From Streptomyces sp. ADI95-17 (GTDB lineage Bacteria > Actinomycetota > Actinomycetes > Streptomycetales > Streptomycetaceae): a stretch of DNA of 37,399 nucleotides. The position numbers were made by a program, and so were the translations under genes. The stretch covers positions 1,599,499 through 1,636,897 of the forward strand of contig NZ_ML123044.1 in the NCBI RefSeq assembly GCF_003846175.1. The letters are read 5' to 3'. The notes beneath the pieces are model-generated. The model had not been told where the DNA came from. It saw nothing but the letters and a program-made list of their open reading frames with translations, and ran no database searches. The first letter of the stretch is position 1. Each line of letters starts with the position of its first letter. Positions 22,483 through 30,905 of this stretch are shown piece after piece.

Positions 22483-23811
22483 GTGACAGCCGTTCCGCAC
22501 AATCCCGGTCGTGACCGCAGCCGTGGCCACAGCCGTCGTCAGGTGCTCGTCACCGGGCTGGCGGCTTCGGCGTTGCTGGCCACGAACGCCCTGCCGTCAC
22601 CCGCCACAGCGGCGGCCGGCCCGGCCCGCCGCACCTCACTCCCGAAGGCCGTGCTGCCGAAAGCCGTACTGCCGCGCCCCACCGGCCCGTTCGCCGTCGG
22701 CACCGTCGCGCTCCACCTCGTCGACCGTTCGCGGACCGAGCCCTGGGTGCCGGGCACCTCCGCCCATCGGGAGCTGATGGTCAGCCTCTGGTATCCGGCC
22801 CGGCCGGGCGGGGCGGCGCGTGCCGTGCCGCAGATGACGGCGGCGGCCGCGGCCCACTTCGGCAGCGCGGAGGGGGCCGCCGCCATGAACCTGAGGATGG
22901 CGCCCGGAAGCGTCGACTGGGGTGCGACGCTCACCCACGCGTACCGGGACGCCCCCGTCGACCGCCGGGCCGGGAGGCTGCCCGTGGTGTTGTACTCCCC
23001 CGGGCTCGGCGACCCCCGCACCTGGAACACCGCGCTGGTGGAGGACCTGGCGAGCCGGGGGTACGCCGTCGTCACGGTCGACCACACCCACGAGGCGACC
23101 GAGGTCGAGTTCCCGGACGGCCGGCTGGCCACCATGCGGATCTTCGACGGGGCGCCGCCCACCGACCCGGCGGCGATCAGCGCCCTGCTGGAGAAGGTCG
23201 TGGCGGTCCGGGTCGCCGACACCCGGTTCGTGCTGGACGAGCTGGCCCGGCTGAACCGGACCCGGTTCGGCGGCGAGCTCGATCTGCGCCGGGTCGGCGT
23301 CTTCGGCCAGTCCGCGGGCGGGTTCACCGCCGCGCAGACGATGCACGACGACCGGCGCTTCCTGGCGGGCATCAACATGGACGGCGAGATGGACTACGTC
23401 GGCGGCCGGGAACCGGACGGCACCCACCTGAGCAGCGTGGCCCTGGACGGGCTCGACCGGCCGTTGCTGCTGATGGGGACCGGCAGTGAGGGCTCGGGCG
23501 ACTACCGGCAGCAGCCGTCCTGGGCGGCGTTCTGGGCGAACACCCGCGGCTGGAAGGCCGATGTGACGCTGACCGGGTCACGGCACGCCTCGTACACGGA
23601 CGCCGAGGCGCTGCTGCCTCGGCTGGCCCGGCAGGGCGCGGTGCCGGACGGCGGGCTCGCCGCGGCGGTCGGGACGGTGCCGCCGGGCCGCGCCCTGGCC
23701 GCGAACCGGGCGTACGTGGCGTCGTTCTTCGACCGGTGGCTGCGCGGGCGCGACGACCAGCTGCTCGACGGGCCCTCCGAACGCTTCCCGGAGATGGTGT
23801 TCACCCGGTAG
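22483..23811 (+). CDS. Tat-exported alpha/beta hydrolase, platelet-activating-factor acetylhydrolase type
   Basis: 442 residues. A Tat signal near the N-terminus (HSRRQVLVTGLAASALLATNALPSPATA) is followed by a short duplicated stretch (LPKAVLPKAVLP). The hydrolase core has LPVVLYSPGLGDPRTWNTALVEDLASRGYAVVTVDHTHEATEV, the nucleophile elbow GVFGQSAGGFTA (about 275-286) and late TGSRHASYTDAEALL with a candidate catalytic His. This is the PAF-AH/dienelactone-hydrolase-like group. GTG at 22483 with GGGGAG 6 bases upstream. Substrate unknown, probably an ester outside the cell. It is convergent with groEL across a strong hairpin. Confidence 0.85.
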   Translation: MTAVPHNPGRDRSRGHSRRQVLVTGLAASALLATNALPSPATAAAGPARRTSLPKAVLPKAVLPRPTGPFAVGTVALHLVDRSRTEPWVPGTSAHRELMVSLWYPARPGGAARAVPQMTAAAAAHFGSAEGAAAMNLRMAPGSVDWGATLTHAYRDAPVDRRAGRLPVVLYSPGLGDPRTWNTALVEDLASRGYAVVTVDHTHEATEVEFPDGRLATMRIFDGAPPTDPAAISALLEKVVAVRVADTRFVLDELARLNRTRFGGELDLRRVGVFGQSAGGFTAAQTMHDDRRFLAGINMDGEMDYVGGREPDGTHLSSVALDGLDRPLLLMGTGSEGSGDYRQQPSWAAFWANTRGWKADVTLTGSRHASYTDAEALLPRLARQGAVPDGGLAAAVGTVPPGRALAANRAYVASFFDRWLRGRDDQLLDGPSERFPEMVFTR

Positions 23812-23831
23812 CACCACGGGCGGGAGACGCA

Positions 23832-23868
23832 CGTGGGCCCCGGGACCGAAATGGTCCCGGGGCCCACG
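23832..23868. terminator. Strong bidirectional terminator between hydrolase and groEL
   Basis: Perfect 16-bp stem beginning CGTGGGCCCCGGGACC, loop GAAAT, between two convergent genes. Confidence 0.9.
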
Positions 23869-23911
23869 CGGCAGAGCTGGGAAGCTGTGCCGGACTGCCG
23901 ATCCGTCAGGA

Positions 23912-25639
<1,728 letters not shown>

Positions 25640-25659
25640 TCACCGGCCCGGTCCAAGTT

Positions 25660-25686
25660 CTGTCACTCTCACCTGGAGAGTGCTAA
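25660..25686. promoter_or_regulatory. CIRCE element A (imperfect left arm)
   Basis: CTGTCACTC-N9-GAGTGCTAA: a perfect right arm with a left arm matching the CIRCE consensus only in its last five bases. It lies over the predicted groEL transcription start. Confidence 0.7.
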
Positions 25687-25691
25687 CGCAA

Positions 25692-25720
25692 TGATTAGCA
25701 CTCGACCCCCGAGAGTGCAA
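25692..25720 (-). promoter_or_regulatory. groEL promoter
   Basis: On the minus strand TTGCAC (25720-25715), 17 bp, TAATCA (25697-25692). The spacer is occupied by one CIRCE and the predicted start (about 25685) lies in the other, so HrcA would block both polymerase entry and escape. Confidence 0.65.
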
Positions 25721-25721
25721 G
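25695..25721. promoter_or_regulatory. CIRCE element B
   Basis: TTAGCACTC-N9-GAGTGCAAG: a perfect left arm and a right arm matching 7 of 9. It is the HrcA operator over the groEL -35/-10 region. Confidence 0.88.
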
Positions 25722-25735
25722 CGTCCCCCTCCGGA

Positions 25736-25806
25736 TGTGGACAACGGTGGACGCCTGTGGACGGGGCCGCGGACAGCTGTGGACGACGCCGGCCGGCTGT
25801 GGACGA
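25736..25806. promoter_or_regulatory. Cluster of four DnaA-box-like motifs
   Basis: TGTGGAC occurs at 25736, 25756, 25778 and 25798, spaced 20-22 bp (about two helical turns). The first extends to TGTGGACAA, the complement of the DnaA box TTGTCCACA; the others end GG or GA. A weaker GGTGGAC is at 25747. The cluster lies just upstream of the groEL promoter. A function is not shown; no replication origin is suggested. Confidence 0.4.
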
Positions 25807-25842
25807 CGCCGGCCGACGCCCGGCGGCGCGTCAGGACGCACC

Positions 25843-25873
25843 GAGGGCCCGTACCCCCGGGGTACGGGCCCTC
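25843..25873 (-). terminator. Terminator of the cold-shock gene
   Basis: Perfect 14-bp stem GAGGGCCCGTACCC / GGGTACGGGCCCTC with a 3-base loop, 37 bp beyond the csp stop. Confidence 0.9.
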
Positions 25874-25910
25874 AGCGCGTGAGTGGTGTCGTTGGCCGAC
25901 CGCGCCGAAC

Positions 25911-26117
25911 TCAGCCGACGGCGAGCTTGACCATGTCTGCCTGCGGCCCCTTCTGGCCCTGCGAGATCTCGAATTCAACTCGCTGACCCTCTTCGAGGGT
26001 GCGGTACCCGTCCATCTGGATCGCGCTGTAGTGGACGAAAACATCCGCACCACCGTCGACCGCGATGAAGCCGTACCCCTTCTCCGCGTTGAACCACTTG
26101 ACGGTGCCCTGAGCCAT
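25911..26117 (-). CDS. Cold-shock protein, CspA family
   Basis: 68 residues, a single cold-shock domain: [23 protein letters not shown] contains RNP1 (KGYGFI), and [10 protein letters not shown] contains RNP2. It binds single-stranded RNA/DNA as an RNA chaperone. The ATG at 26117 has GGGGAG 7 bases upstream. The region upstream to metO (26118-26538) is 421 bp with no gene; a long 5' leader, common for cold-shock genes, would fit, but I cannot fix a promoter. Single-gene unit with its own terminator. Confidence 0.95.
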   Translation of the reverse strand: MAQGTVKWFNAEKGYGFIAVDGGADVFVHYSAIQMDGYRTLEEGQRVEFEISQGQKGPQADMVKLAVG

Positions 26118-26472
26118 GCCTAACTCCCCTATTACTGGCCCTTGCGCAGGACCGCACTTCGCGGACCCGGGTCAGAACTCACCCTCCGACAGGAGAGGGT
26201 GGGTGCGCCGGAACGCGTCGACCGCGGCTGAATGTATCTGCCCAACTGCCCTCTGCAACAGGTCAATCGGACGAGAATTCTCGGCCGCGCCGAACGCCCG
26301 AATATGCGGGATTCATGAGATTCCTGGGCAAGTCGGGCCAGGCAAAGGCGACTTATGCCGCAAGGACAACACACACTTTGGCTGCATCTTGTCGCGGCCG
26401 GGCGCATTCTCATATGCGGGCGGCGCGGGCAGCTGGGGGGACTTCCCACACTGTACCCCGCTCAACCATGCA

Positions 26473-26511
26473 GAATTGCCCCCTCCGCTTCAAACGCGGA
26501 GGGGGCAATTC
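26473..26511 (-). terminator. Terminator of the metM-metO operon
   Basis: Perfect 16-bp stem starting GAATTGCCCCCTCCGC with a 7-base loop, 28 bp after the sulfur-carrier stop. It sits in the 421-bp gap before the cold-shock gene, where no other gene is seen. Confidence 0.9.
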
Positions 26512-26538
26512 GATAACGCGATACGGCCGGACGGGGCG

Positions 26539-26817
26539 TCAGCAGCCGCCCGCCACCGCCGGGATGATCGAGATGCCGGCGCCGTCGGGCGTCGCGGTCT
26601 CCAGGCCGCCCTCGAAGCGCACGTCGTCGTCGTTGACGTACACGTTCACGAAGCGGCGCAGCTTGCCCTGGTCGTCCAGGACGCGGGCGGCGATGCCCGG
26701 GTGGTTCTGCTCCAGGGACTCGATGACCTGGGAGAGGGTCGAGCCCTCGGCCGGGACCTCGGCCTGGCCGCCCGTGTAGGTGCGGAGGATGGTGGGGATG
26801 CGGACCTTGACGCTCAT
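26539..26817 (-). CDS. metO: Ubiquitin-like sulfur-carrier protein (MoaD/ThiS/CysO type), probable MetO
   Basis: 92 residues, beta-grasp fold: MSVKVRIPTILRTYTGGQAEV, LSQVIESLEQNHPGIAARVLD, RFVNVYVNDDDVRFEGGLETATPDGAGISIIPAVAGGC. The terminal Gly-Gly is the site that becomes a thiocarboxylate in sulfur carriers. Here one extra Cys follows it, so trimming would be needed before activation. It is 29 bp downstream of the threonine-synthase-like gene behind a SAM riboswitch, so its sulfur should go to homocysteine. I recall that a MetM/MetO pair of this kind has been reported in Streptomyces. A link to CysM-type cysteine synthesis is the alternative. ATG at 26817, preceded by GGAAGGG. Confidence 0.88.
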   Translation of the reverse strand: MSVKVRIPTILRTYTGGQAEVPAEGSTLSQVIESLEQNHPGIAARVLDDQGKLRRFVNVYVNDDDVRFEGGLETATPDGAGISIIPAVAGGC

Positions 26818-26846
26818 GGTGGGTGCCCTTCCTGAAGTCTCGGTGG

Positions 26847-28172
26847 TCAGCTGGTGGCGAGGCCGGCGGCGCGGAACGCCTCCAGGCTGGGGCGGATCGT
26901 CGCGGTCGCCTGAGAGGTTTCGGCCACCGCGTCGAGGGTCTTGAGGCCGTCACCCGTGTTGAGTACGACGGTGGTCAGCGACGGGTCGATCAGACCGGCC
27001 TCGATGAGCTTCTTCGTCACGCCGACCGTCACACCGCCCGCCGTCTCCGCGAAGATGCCCTCGGTGCGCGCCAGCAGCTTGATCGCGTCGACGACCTGCT
27101 CGTCGTTCACGTCCTCCACCGCGCCGCCGGTGCGGCGGGCGATGTCCAGGACGTACGGGCCGTCGGCCGGGTTGCCGATCGCCAGGGACTTGGCGATGGT
27201 GTTCGGCTTCTGCGGCCGGACCACGTCGTGGCCGCCCTTGTACGCGACCGAGACCGGGGAGCAGCCCTCGGCCTGGGCGCCGAAGAGCTTGTACGGCTTG
27301 TCCTCGACCAGGCCGAGCTTGATCAGCTCCTGGAGACCCTTGTCGATCTTGGTGAACTGCGAGCCGGACGCGATCGGGATGACCAGCTGGTCCGGGAGCC
27401 GCCAGCCGAGCTGCTCGCAGATCTCGTACGCCAGGGTCTTGGAGCCCTCGCCGTAGTACGGACGCAGGTTGACGTTGACGAAGCCCCAGCCCTCGCCGAG
27501 CGGGTCGCCGATGAGCTCGGAGCAGAAGCGGTTGACGTCGTCGTAGTTGCCCTCGATGCCGACCAGTTCGCCGCCGTACACCGCGGCCATGACGACCTTG
27601 CCCTGCTCCAGGTCGTGCGGGATGAACACGCAGGAGCGGAAGCCGGCGCGGGCGGCGGCGGCGCCGACGGCACCGGCGAGGTTGCCGGTGGAGGAGCAGG
27701 AGAGGGTGGTGAAGCCGAAGGCGCGGGCGGCCTCGATGGCCTGGGCTACGACGCGGTCCTTGAAGGAGTGCGTGGGGTTGCCGGAGTCGTCCTTGACGAA
27801 CAGCTTGCCCTGCTCGACGCCGAGCTCGCGGGCGAGGTTGTCGGCCTGGACGAGCTTGGTCCAGCCGGGGTTCAGGTTCGGCTTCTCGGCGACGTCGGCG
27901 GGGACCGGCAGCAGCGGCGCGTAGCGCCAGATGTTGGCGGGGCCCGCCTCGATGCGCTTCTTCAGCTCTTCGGGGGAGCCGCTCGGCAGGTCGTACGCGA
28001 CTTCGAGCGGCCCGAAACAGGACGCGCAGGCGAAAATGGGGCCGAGTTCGAACCGCTCGCCGCACTCGCGGCAGGAAAGGCCCGAAGCGGGGCCGAGGTC
28101 GACGGCTTCAACGTTGACGGCTTCGGCGTCGACGGAAGAATCGGTGCTTACTGCAACGGTCTGCGCAGCCAT
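26847..28172 (-). CDS. metM: Threonine-synthase-like PLP enzyme, probable O-phosphohomoserine-dependent homocysteine synthase (MetM)
   Basis: 441 residues. The N-terminal zinc-ribbon-like part is LSCRECGERFELGPIFACASCF (about 32-53). A fold-type II PLP domain of the threonine-synthase family follows: SGNPTHSFKDRVVAQAI (PLP-Lys in SFKDR, about 140), SCSSTGNLAGAVGAAAARAG and the phosphate loop. Threonine synthase acts on O-phosphohomoserine. Under a SAM-I riboswitch and followed by a sulfur carrier, the more likely job is to make homocysteine from the same substrate with thiocarboxylated carrier. A true ThrC cannot be ruled out from sequence alone, but no thrB or hom is adjacent. The ATG at 28172 has GAAAGGG 10 bases upstream. 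Confidence 0.85.
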   Translation of the reverse strand: MAAQTVAVSTDSSVDAEAVNVEAVDLGPASGLSCRECGERFELGPIFACASCFGPLEVAYDLPSGSPEELKKRIEAGPANIWRYAPLLPVPADVAEKPNLNPGWTKLVQADNLARELGVEQGKLFVKDDSGNPTHSFKDRVVAQAIEAARAFGFTTLSCSSTGNLAGAVGAAAARAGFRSCVFIPHDLEQGKVVMAAVYGGELVGIEGNYDDVNRFCSELIGDPLGEGWGFVNVNLRPYYGEGSKTLAYEICEQLGWRLPDQLVIPIASGSQFTKIDKGLQELIKLGLVEDKPYKLFGAQAEGCSPVSVAYKGGHDVVRPQKPNTIAKSLAIGNPADGPYVLDIARRTGGAVEDVNDEQVVDAIKLLARTEGIFAETAGGVTVGVTKKLIEAGLIDPSLTTVVLNTGDGLKTLDAVAETSQATATIRPSLEAFRAAGLATS

Positions 28173-28191
28173 GGTGGCGAGGCCCTTTCTC

Positions 28192-28314
28192 CTCATCTTC
28201 CTCGCGGCGCGTTTCGCCACGAGACGGAATTGGCACCTTCCTCACCGGACCTCACGGTCGGTGGGGGGGTTGCCGGGACTTCAACGGGCCGTTCCCTCAG
28301 TCCCTCTGGATGAG
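28192..28314 (-). ncRNA. SAM-I riboswitch (S-box leader) of metM-metO
   Basis: Read on the minus strand. P1 is GCTCATC (from 28315) pairing with GATGAG (28197-28192). Then AGAGGGACTGAGGGAACGGC, CCGTTGAAGTCCCGGCAACC (conserved P2 and kink-turn region), a P3 stem around GACCGTGAGGTC, the invariant GGTGCCAATTCC, and a P4 hairpin around GGCGAAACGC before GAAGATGAG. All SAM-I signature elements are present. The aptamer ends 19 bases before the metM ATG, too close for an intrinsic terminator. The 3' strand of P1 runs into the purine-rich GAGGAGAAAGGG, so control of translation is likely: SAM would hide the ribosome-binding region. Confidence 0.93.
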
Positions 28315-28469
28315 CGCTGTGGCACCGGATCTTCGATCCGGGCATTTATCGGCGGACGGACCCCGGCATGCGATGGTCGTCCGCGTTGTTCAAGACTGTA
28401 ACCGAAGCACCGGACTGTTGAGATAGTCGTCCGAACCGCGAGATGGATCACATACAGGGAGTATCGACC

Positions 28470-29420
28470 GTGCTGGAAGAGGTCGAATGCTGGCTGGCCA
28501 GGCGTTCCTGGTCGGCCGCCGACCGTCCGATGGAGCGCCTGCTGGCCGCCAGGGCCGCGGAGGCGGGCCGCGGGAGCGTCAGTGTCGTACTGCCGGCGCT
28601 GAACGAGGAGGCGACGGTCGGCGAGATCGTCGCGACGATCCGGCGCGAGCTGATGGAGAAGGTCCGGCTGGTCGACGAGCTCGTGGTGATCGACTCCGGT
28701 TCCACCGACGCCACCGCCGAGGTGGCCCGGGAGGCCGGCGCCCGGGTGGTGCACCGCGACGCGATACTCCCTCGGATCCCGGCCGTACCCGGCAAGGGCG
28801 AGGTGCTGTGGCGTTCGCTCCTGGTGACCGGGGGCGACATCGTCTGCTTCATCGACGCCGATCTGAAGGACTTCTCGGCGGACTTCGTCTCCGGCATCGT
28901 CGGCCCGCTGCTGACCGAACCGGACGTGCAGTTCGTGAAGGCGATGTACGACCGCCCGTTCGGGGACACGACGGGCCAGGGCGGCCGGGTGACCGAGCTG
29001 GTGGCCCGTCCGCTGCTCAATCTGCACTGGCCGCAGCTGGCCGGTTTCGTACAGCCGCTGGGCGGCGAGTACGCCGTGCGCCGCTCGCTGCTCGAACGGC
29101 TGCCCTTCCCTGTCGGCTACGGCGTGGAGCTGGGCCTGCTGGTCGACGCGCTGCACACGGTGGGGCTGGACGCGCTGGCCCAGGTCGACGTGGGGGTGCG
29201 CAAGCACCGGCACCAGGACGGGCAGGCGCTCGGCCGGATGGCGGCGGCGATCTACCGCACCGCCCAGCTGCGGCTCTCCCGCGGCCACCTGATCCGCCCG
29301 GTCCTCACCCAGTTCGAGCGCGGCGAGAACGGCTTCGTACCGCGCACCCATGCCGTGGACACCGAGGAGCGGCCGCCGATGTGCGAGATCCAGGAGTACG
29401 TTTCGCGCCGCGCGGCCTGA
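28470..29420 (+). CDS. gpgS: Glucosyl-3-phosphoglycerate synthase
   Basis: 316 residues, GT81-type glycosyltransferase: SVVLPALNEEATVGEIV (about 38-54), VIDSGSTDATAEVAREAGARVVHR, FIDADLKDF (DxD-type metal site, about 131-139), then PLLNLHWPQLAGFVQPLGGEYAVRR. It transfers glucose from UDP-glucose to 3-phosphoglycerate, the first step to glucosylglycerate and, in some actinobacteria, methylglucose lipopolysaccharides. GTG at 28470 with AGGGAG 8 bases upstream; an in-frame ATG at 28443 lacks a site. It is 54 bp upstream of otsA, consistent with compatible-solute synthesis. Confidence 0.9.
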   Translation: MLEEVECWLARRSWSAADRPMERLLAARAAEAGRGSVSVVLPALNEEATVGEIVATIRRELMEKVRLVDELVVIDSGSTDATAEVAREAGARVVHRDAILPRIPAVPGKGEVLWRSLLVTGGDIVCFIDADLKDFSADFVSGIVGPLLTEPDVQFVKAMYDRPFGDTTGQGGRVTELVARPLLNLHWPQLAGFVQPLGGEYAVRRSLLERLPFPVGYGVELGLLVDALHTVGLDALAQVDVGVRKHRHQDGQALGRMAAAIYRTAQLRLSRGHLIRPVLTQFERGENGFVPRTHAVDTEERPPMCEIQEYVSRRAA

Positions 29421-29461
29421 CGTGGCCTGACTTCGCACGTTTGGGCGGTTCGTGATCTGGC

Positions 29462-29467
29462 TAGATT
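29462..29467 (+). promoter_or_regulatory. -10 box for a leaderless otsA transcript
   Basis: TAGATT, 7 bases before the ATG at 29475; no ribosome-binding site is present. The -35 (TTGGGC, 29441-29446) is weak and its 15-bp spacing is short. Confidence 0.45.
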
Positions 29468-29474
29468 CCGCAAC

Positions 29475-30890
29475 ATGGTCTCCGAGCACGATGCCCAGCC
29501 CGCTGCCCGGTCCGGCGTCCGGTCCGATGCCCAGGTCCTCGTCGCGTCCAACCGCGGCCCGGTCTCGTACACCCTGGGAGAGGACGGATCGCTCGACGCG
29601 AGACGCGGCGGCGGCGGTCTCGTCTCCGGGCTGAGCGCCGTCGACGACAAGCTGTGGGTGTGTGCCGCGCTCGGTGCCGGGGACCGGGAGGCGGTCCGGC
29701 GCGGGGTCGCCGAGCAGGGCGTACGGATGCTCGACATCGACGCCGAGGTGCACGCCGACGCGTACAACGGCATCGCCAACTCGGTGCTCTGGTTCGTCCA
29801 CCACATGCTGTACCAGACGCCGCTGGAGCCGGTCTTCGACGCGGAGTTCCGGCGGCAGTGGGCGTCGTTCGAGACCTACAACCGGGCCTTCGCCGAGGCG
29901 CTCGCCGAGGAGGCGGGGCAGGGTGCGGCGGTGCTGGTGCAGGACTACCACCTGGCGCTGGTGCCGGGCATGCTCCGCGAGCTGCGCCCCGATCTGCGGA
30001 TCGGCCACTTCTCGCACACCCCGTGGGCGCCCGTCGACTACTTCCGGCTGCTCCCCGACGACATCGCCGAGCAGTTGCTGCACGGCATCCTGGGCGCGGA
30101 CCGGGCGGCGTTCCTGACCCGGCGCTGGGCGGACGCGTTCATCGGCTGCTGCACCCAGATCCTGGGCGGCACCGGGCGGACCAGGATCGGGGTGCACGGG
30201 CTCGGCGCGGACGCGGACTTCCTGCGCCGCCGTGCCCACGAGGCGGATGTGGACGAGCGGATGGCGGCGCTGCGCGAGCAGACCGGCCCCGGCCGGAGGA
30301 CGATCGTACGGGTGGACCGAACGGAACTGTCCAAGAACATCGTGCGCGGCCTGCTCGCGTACCGCGCGCTCCTGGACGAACGGCCCGAGTGGCGCGAGCG
30401 GGTCGTCCATGTCGCCTTCGCCTACCCCTCCCGGCAGGACCTGGCGGTGTACCGCGACTACACGGCCGAGGTGCGGCGGGTCGCCGACGAGATCAACGCC
30501 GAGTACGGCATGCCCGGCTGGACGCCGGTGGTGCTGCACGTCAAGGACGACTTCGCCCGCTCGCTCGCCGCGTACCGGCTGGCCGACGTGGCGCTCGTCA
30601 ACCCGATCCGCGACGGCATGAACCTGGTCGCCAAGGAGATCCCGGTCGTCTCCGACCACGGCTGCGCGCTGGTGCTGTCGCGGGAGGCGGGGGCCTACGA
30701 GGAGCTGGGCAGCGACGCGGTGGTGGTCAATCCGTACGACGTCTCCGCGACGGCGGCGGCGCTGCACGAGGCGCTGACGATGGCGGACGACGAACGGGCG
30801 GCGCGCACGGAACGCCTGGCCGCGGCGGCGGTCGCGCTGCCGCCGCAGCAGTGGTTCCTGGACCAGCTGGACGCGCTGCGGCGGGACTGA
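29475..30890 (+). CDS. otsA: Trehalose-6-phosphate synthase
   Basis: 471 residues, GT20 family. VLVASNRGPVSY, RRGGGGLVSGLSAV (UDP-glucose/Glc6P binding), VQDYHLALVPGMLRELRPDLRIGHFSHTPWAP (about 156-187), GVHGLGADADFL, VDRTELSKNIVRGLLAY and the C-terminal LVNPIRDGMNLVAKEIPVVSDHGCALVLSREAGAYEEL. It makes trehalose-6-phosphate from UDP-glucose (or GDP-glucose) and glucose-6-phosphate. The ATG at 29475 lacks a Shine-Dalgarno and follows a TAGATT -10 box at leaderless distance. It is convergent with otsB, 15 bp apart; the two share no visible terminator. Confidence 0.95.
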   Translation: MVSEHDAQPAARSGVRSDAQVLVASNRGPVSYTLGEDGSLDARRGGGGLVSGLSAVDDKLWVCAALGAGDREAVRRGVAEQGVRMLDIDAEVHADAYNGIANSVLWFVHHMLYQTPLEPVFDAEFRRQWASFETYNRAFAEALAEEAGQGAAVLVQDYHLALVPGMLRELRPDLRIGHFSHTPWAPVDYFRLLPDDIAEQLLHGILGADRAAFLTRRWADAFIGCCTQILGGTGRTRIGVHGLGADADFLRRRAHEADVDERMAALREQTGPGRRTIVRVDRTELSKNIVRGLLAYRALLDERPEWRERVVHVAFAYPSRQDLAVYRDYTAEVRRVADEINAEYGMPGWTPVVLHVKDDFARSLAAYRLADVALVNPIRDGMNLVAKEIPVVSDHGCALVLSREAGAYEELGSDAVVVNPYDVSATAAALHEALTMADDERAARTERLAAAAVALPPQQWFLDQLDALRRD

Positions 30891-30905
30891 GTCGGGGCCC
30901 GGGCG

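Noticed and set aside
25678..25703. GAGTGCTAA...TTAGCACTC read as a single CIRCE element
   Set aside because: The arms are in the inside-out order. The genuine CIRCE geometry (TTAGCACTC-N9-GAGTGCTAA) is found by pairing each arm with the partner on its other side.
25736..25806. DnaA-box-like cluster as a replication origin
   Set aside because: Only one motif matches the box fully, there is no AT-rich unwinding region, and dnaA/dnaN/gyrB are absent.
26118..26472. Possible small protein upstream of the cold-shock gene
   Set aside because: Frames here run through the metO terminator or lack start signals; a long cold-shock leader explains the gap better.
28281..30767. 828-residue open frame on the minus strand opposite gpgS and otsA
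   Set aside because: It is the mirror of two well-supported enzymes. The residue mix (Arg, His, Val, Gln, Asp) is typical of antisense frames in GC-rich DNA, and it also runs through the SAM-riboswitch side with no recognised domain.
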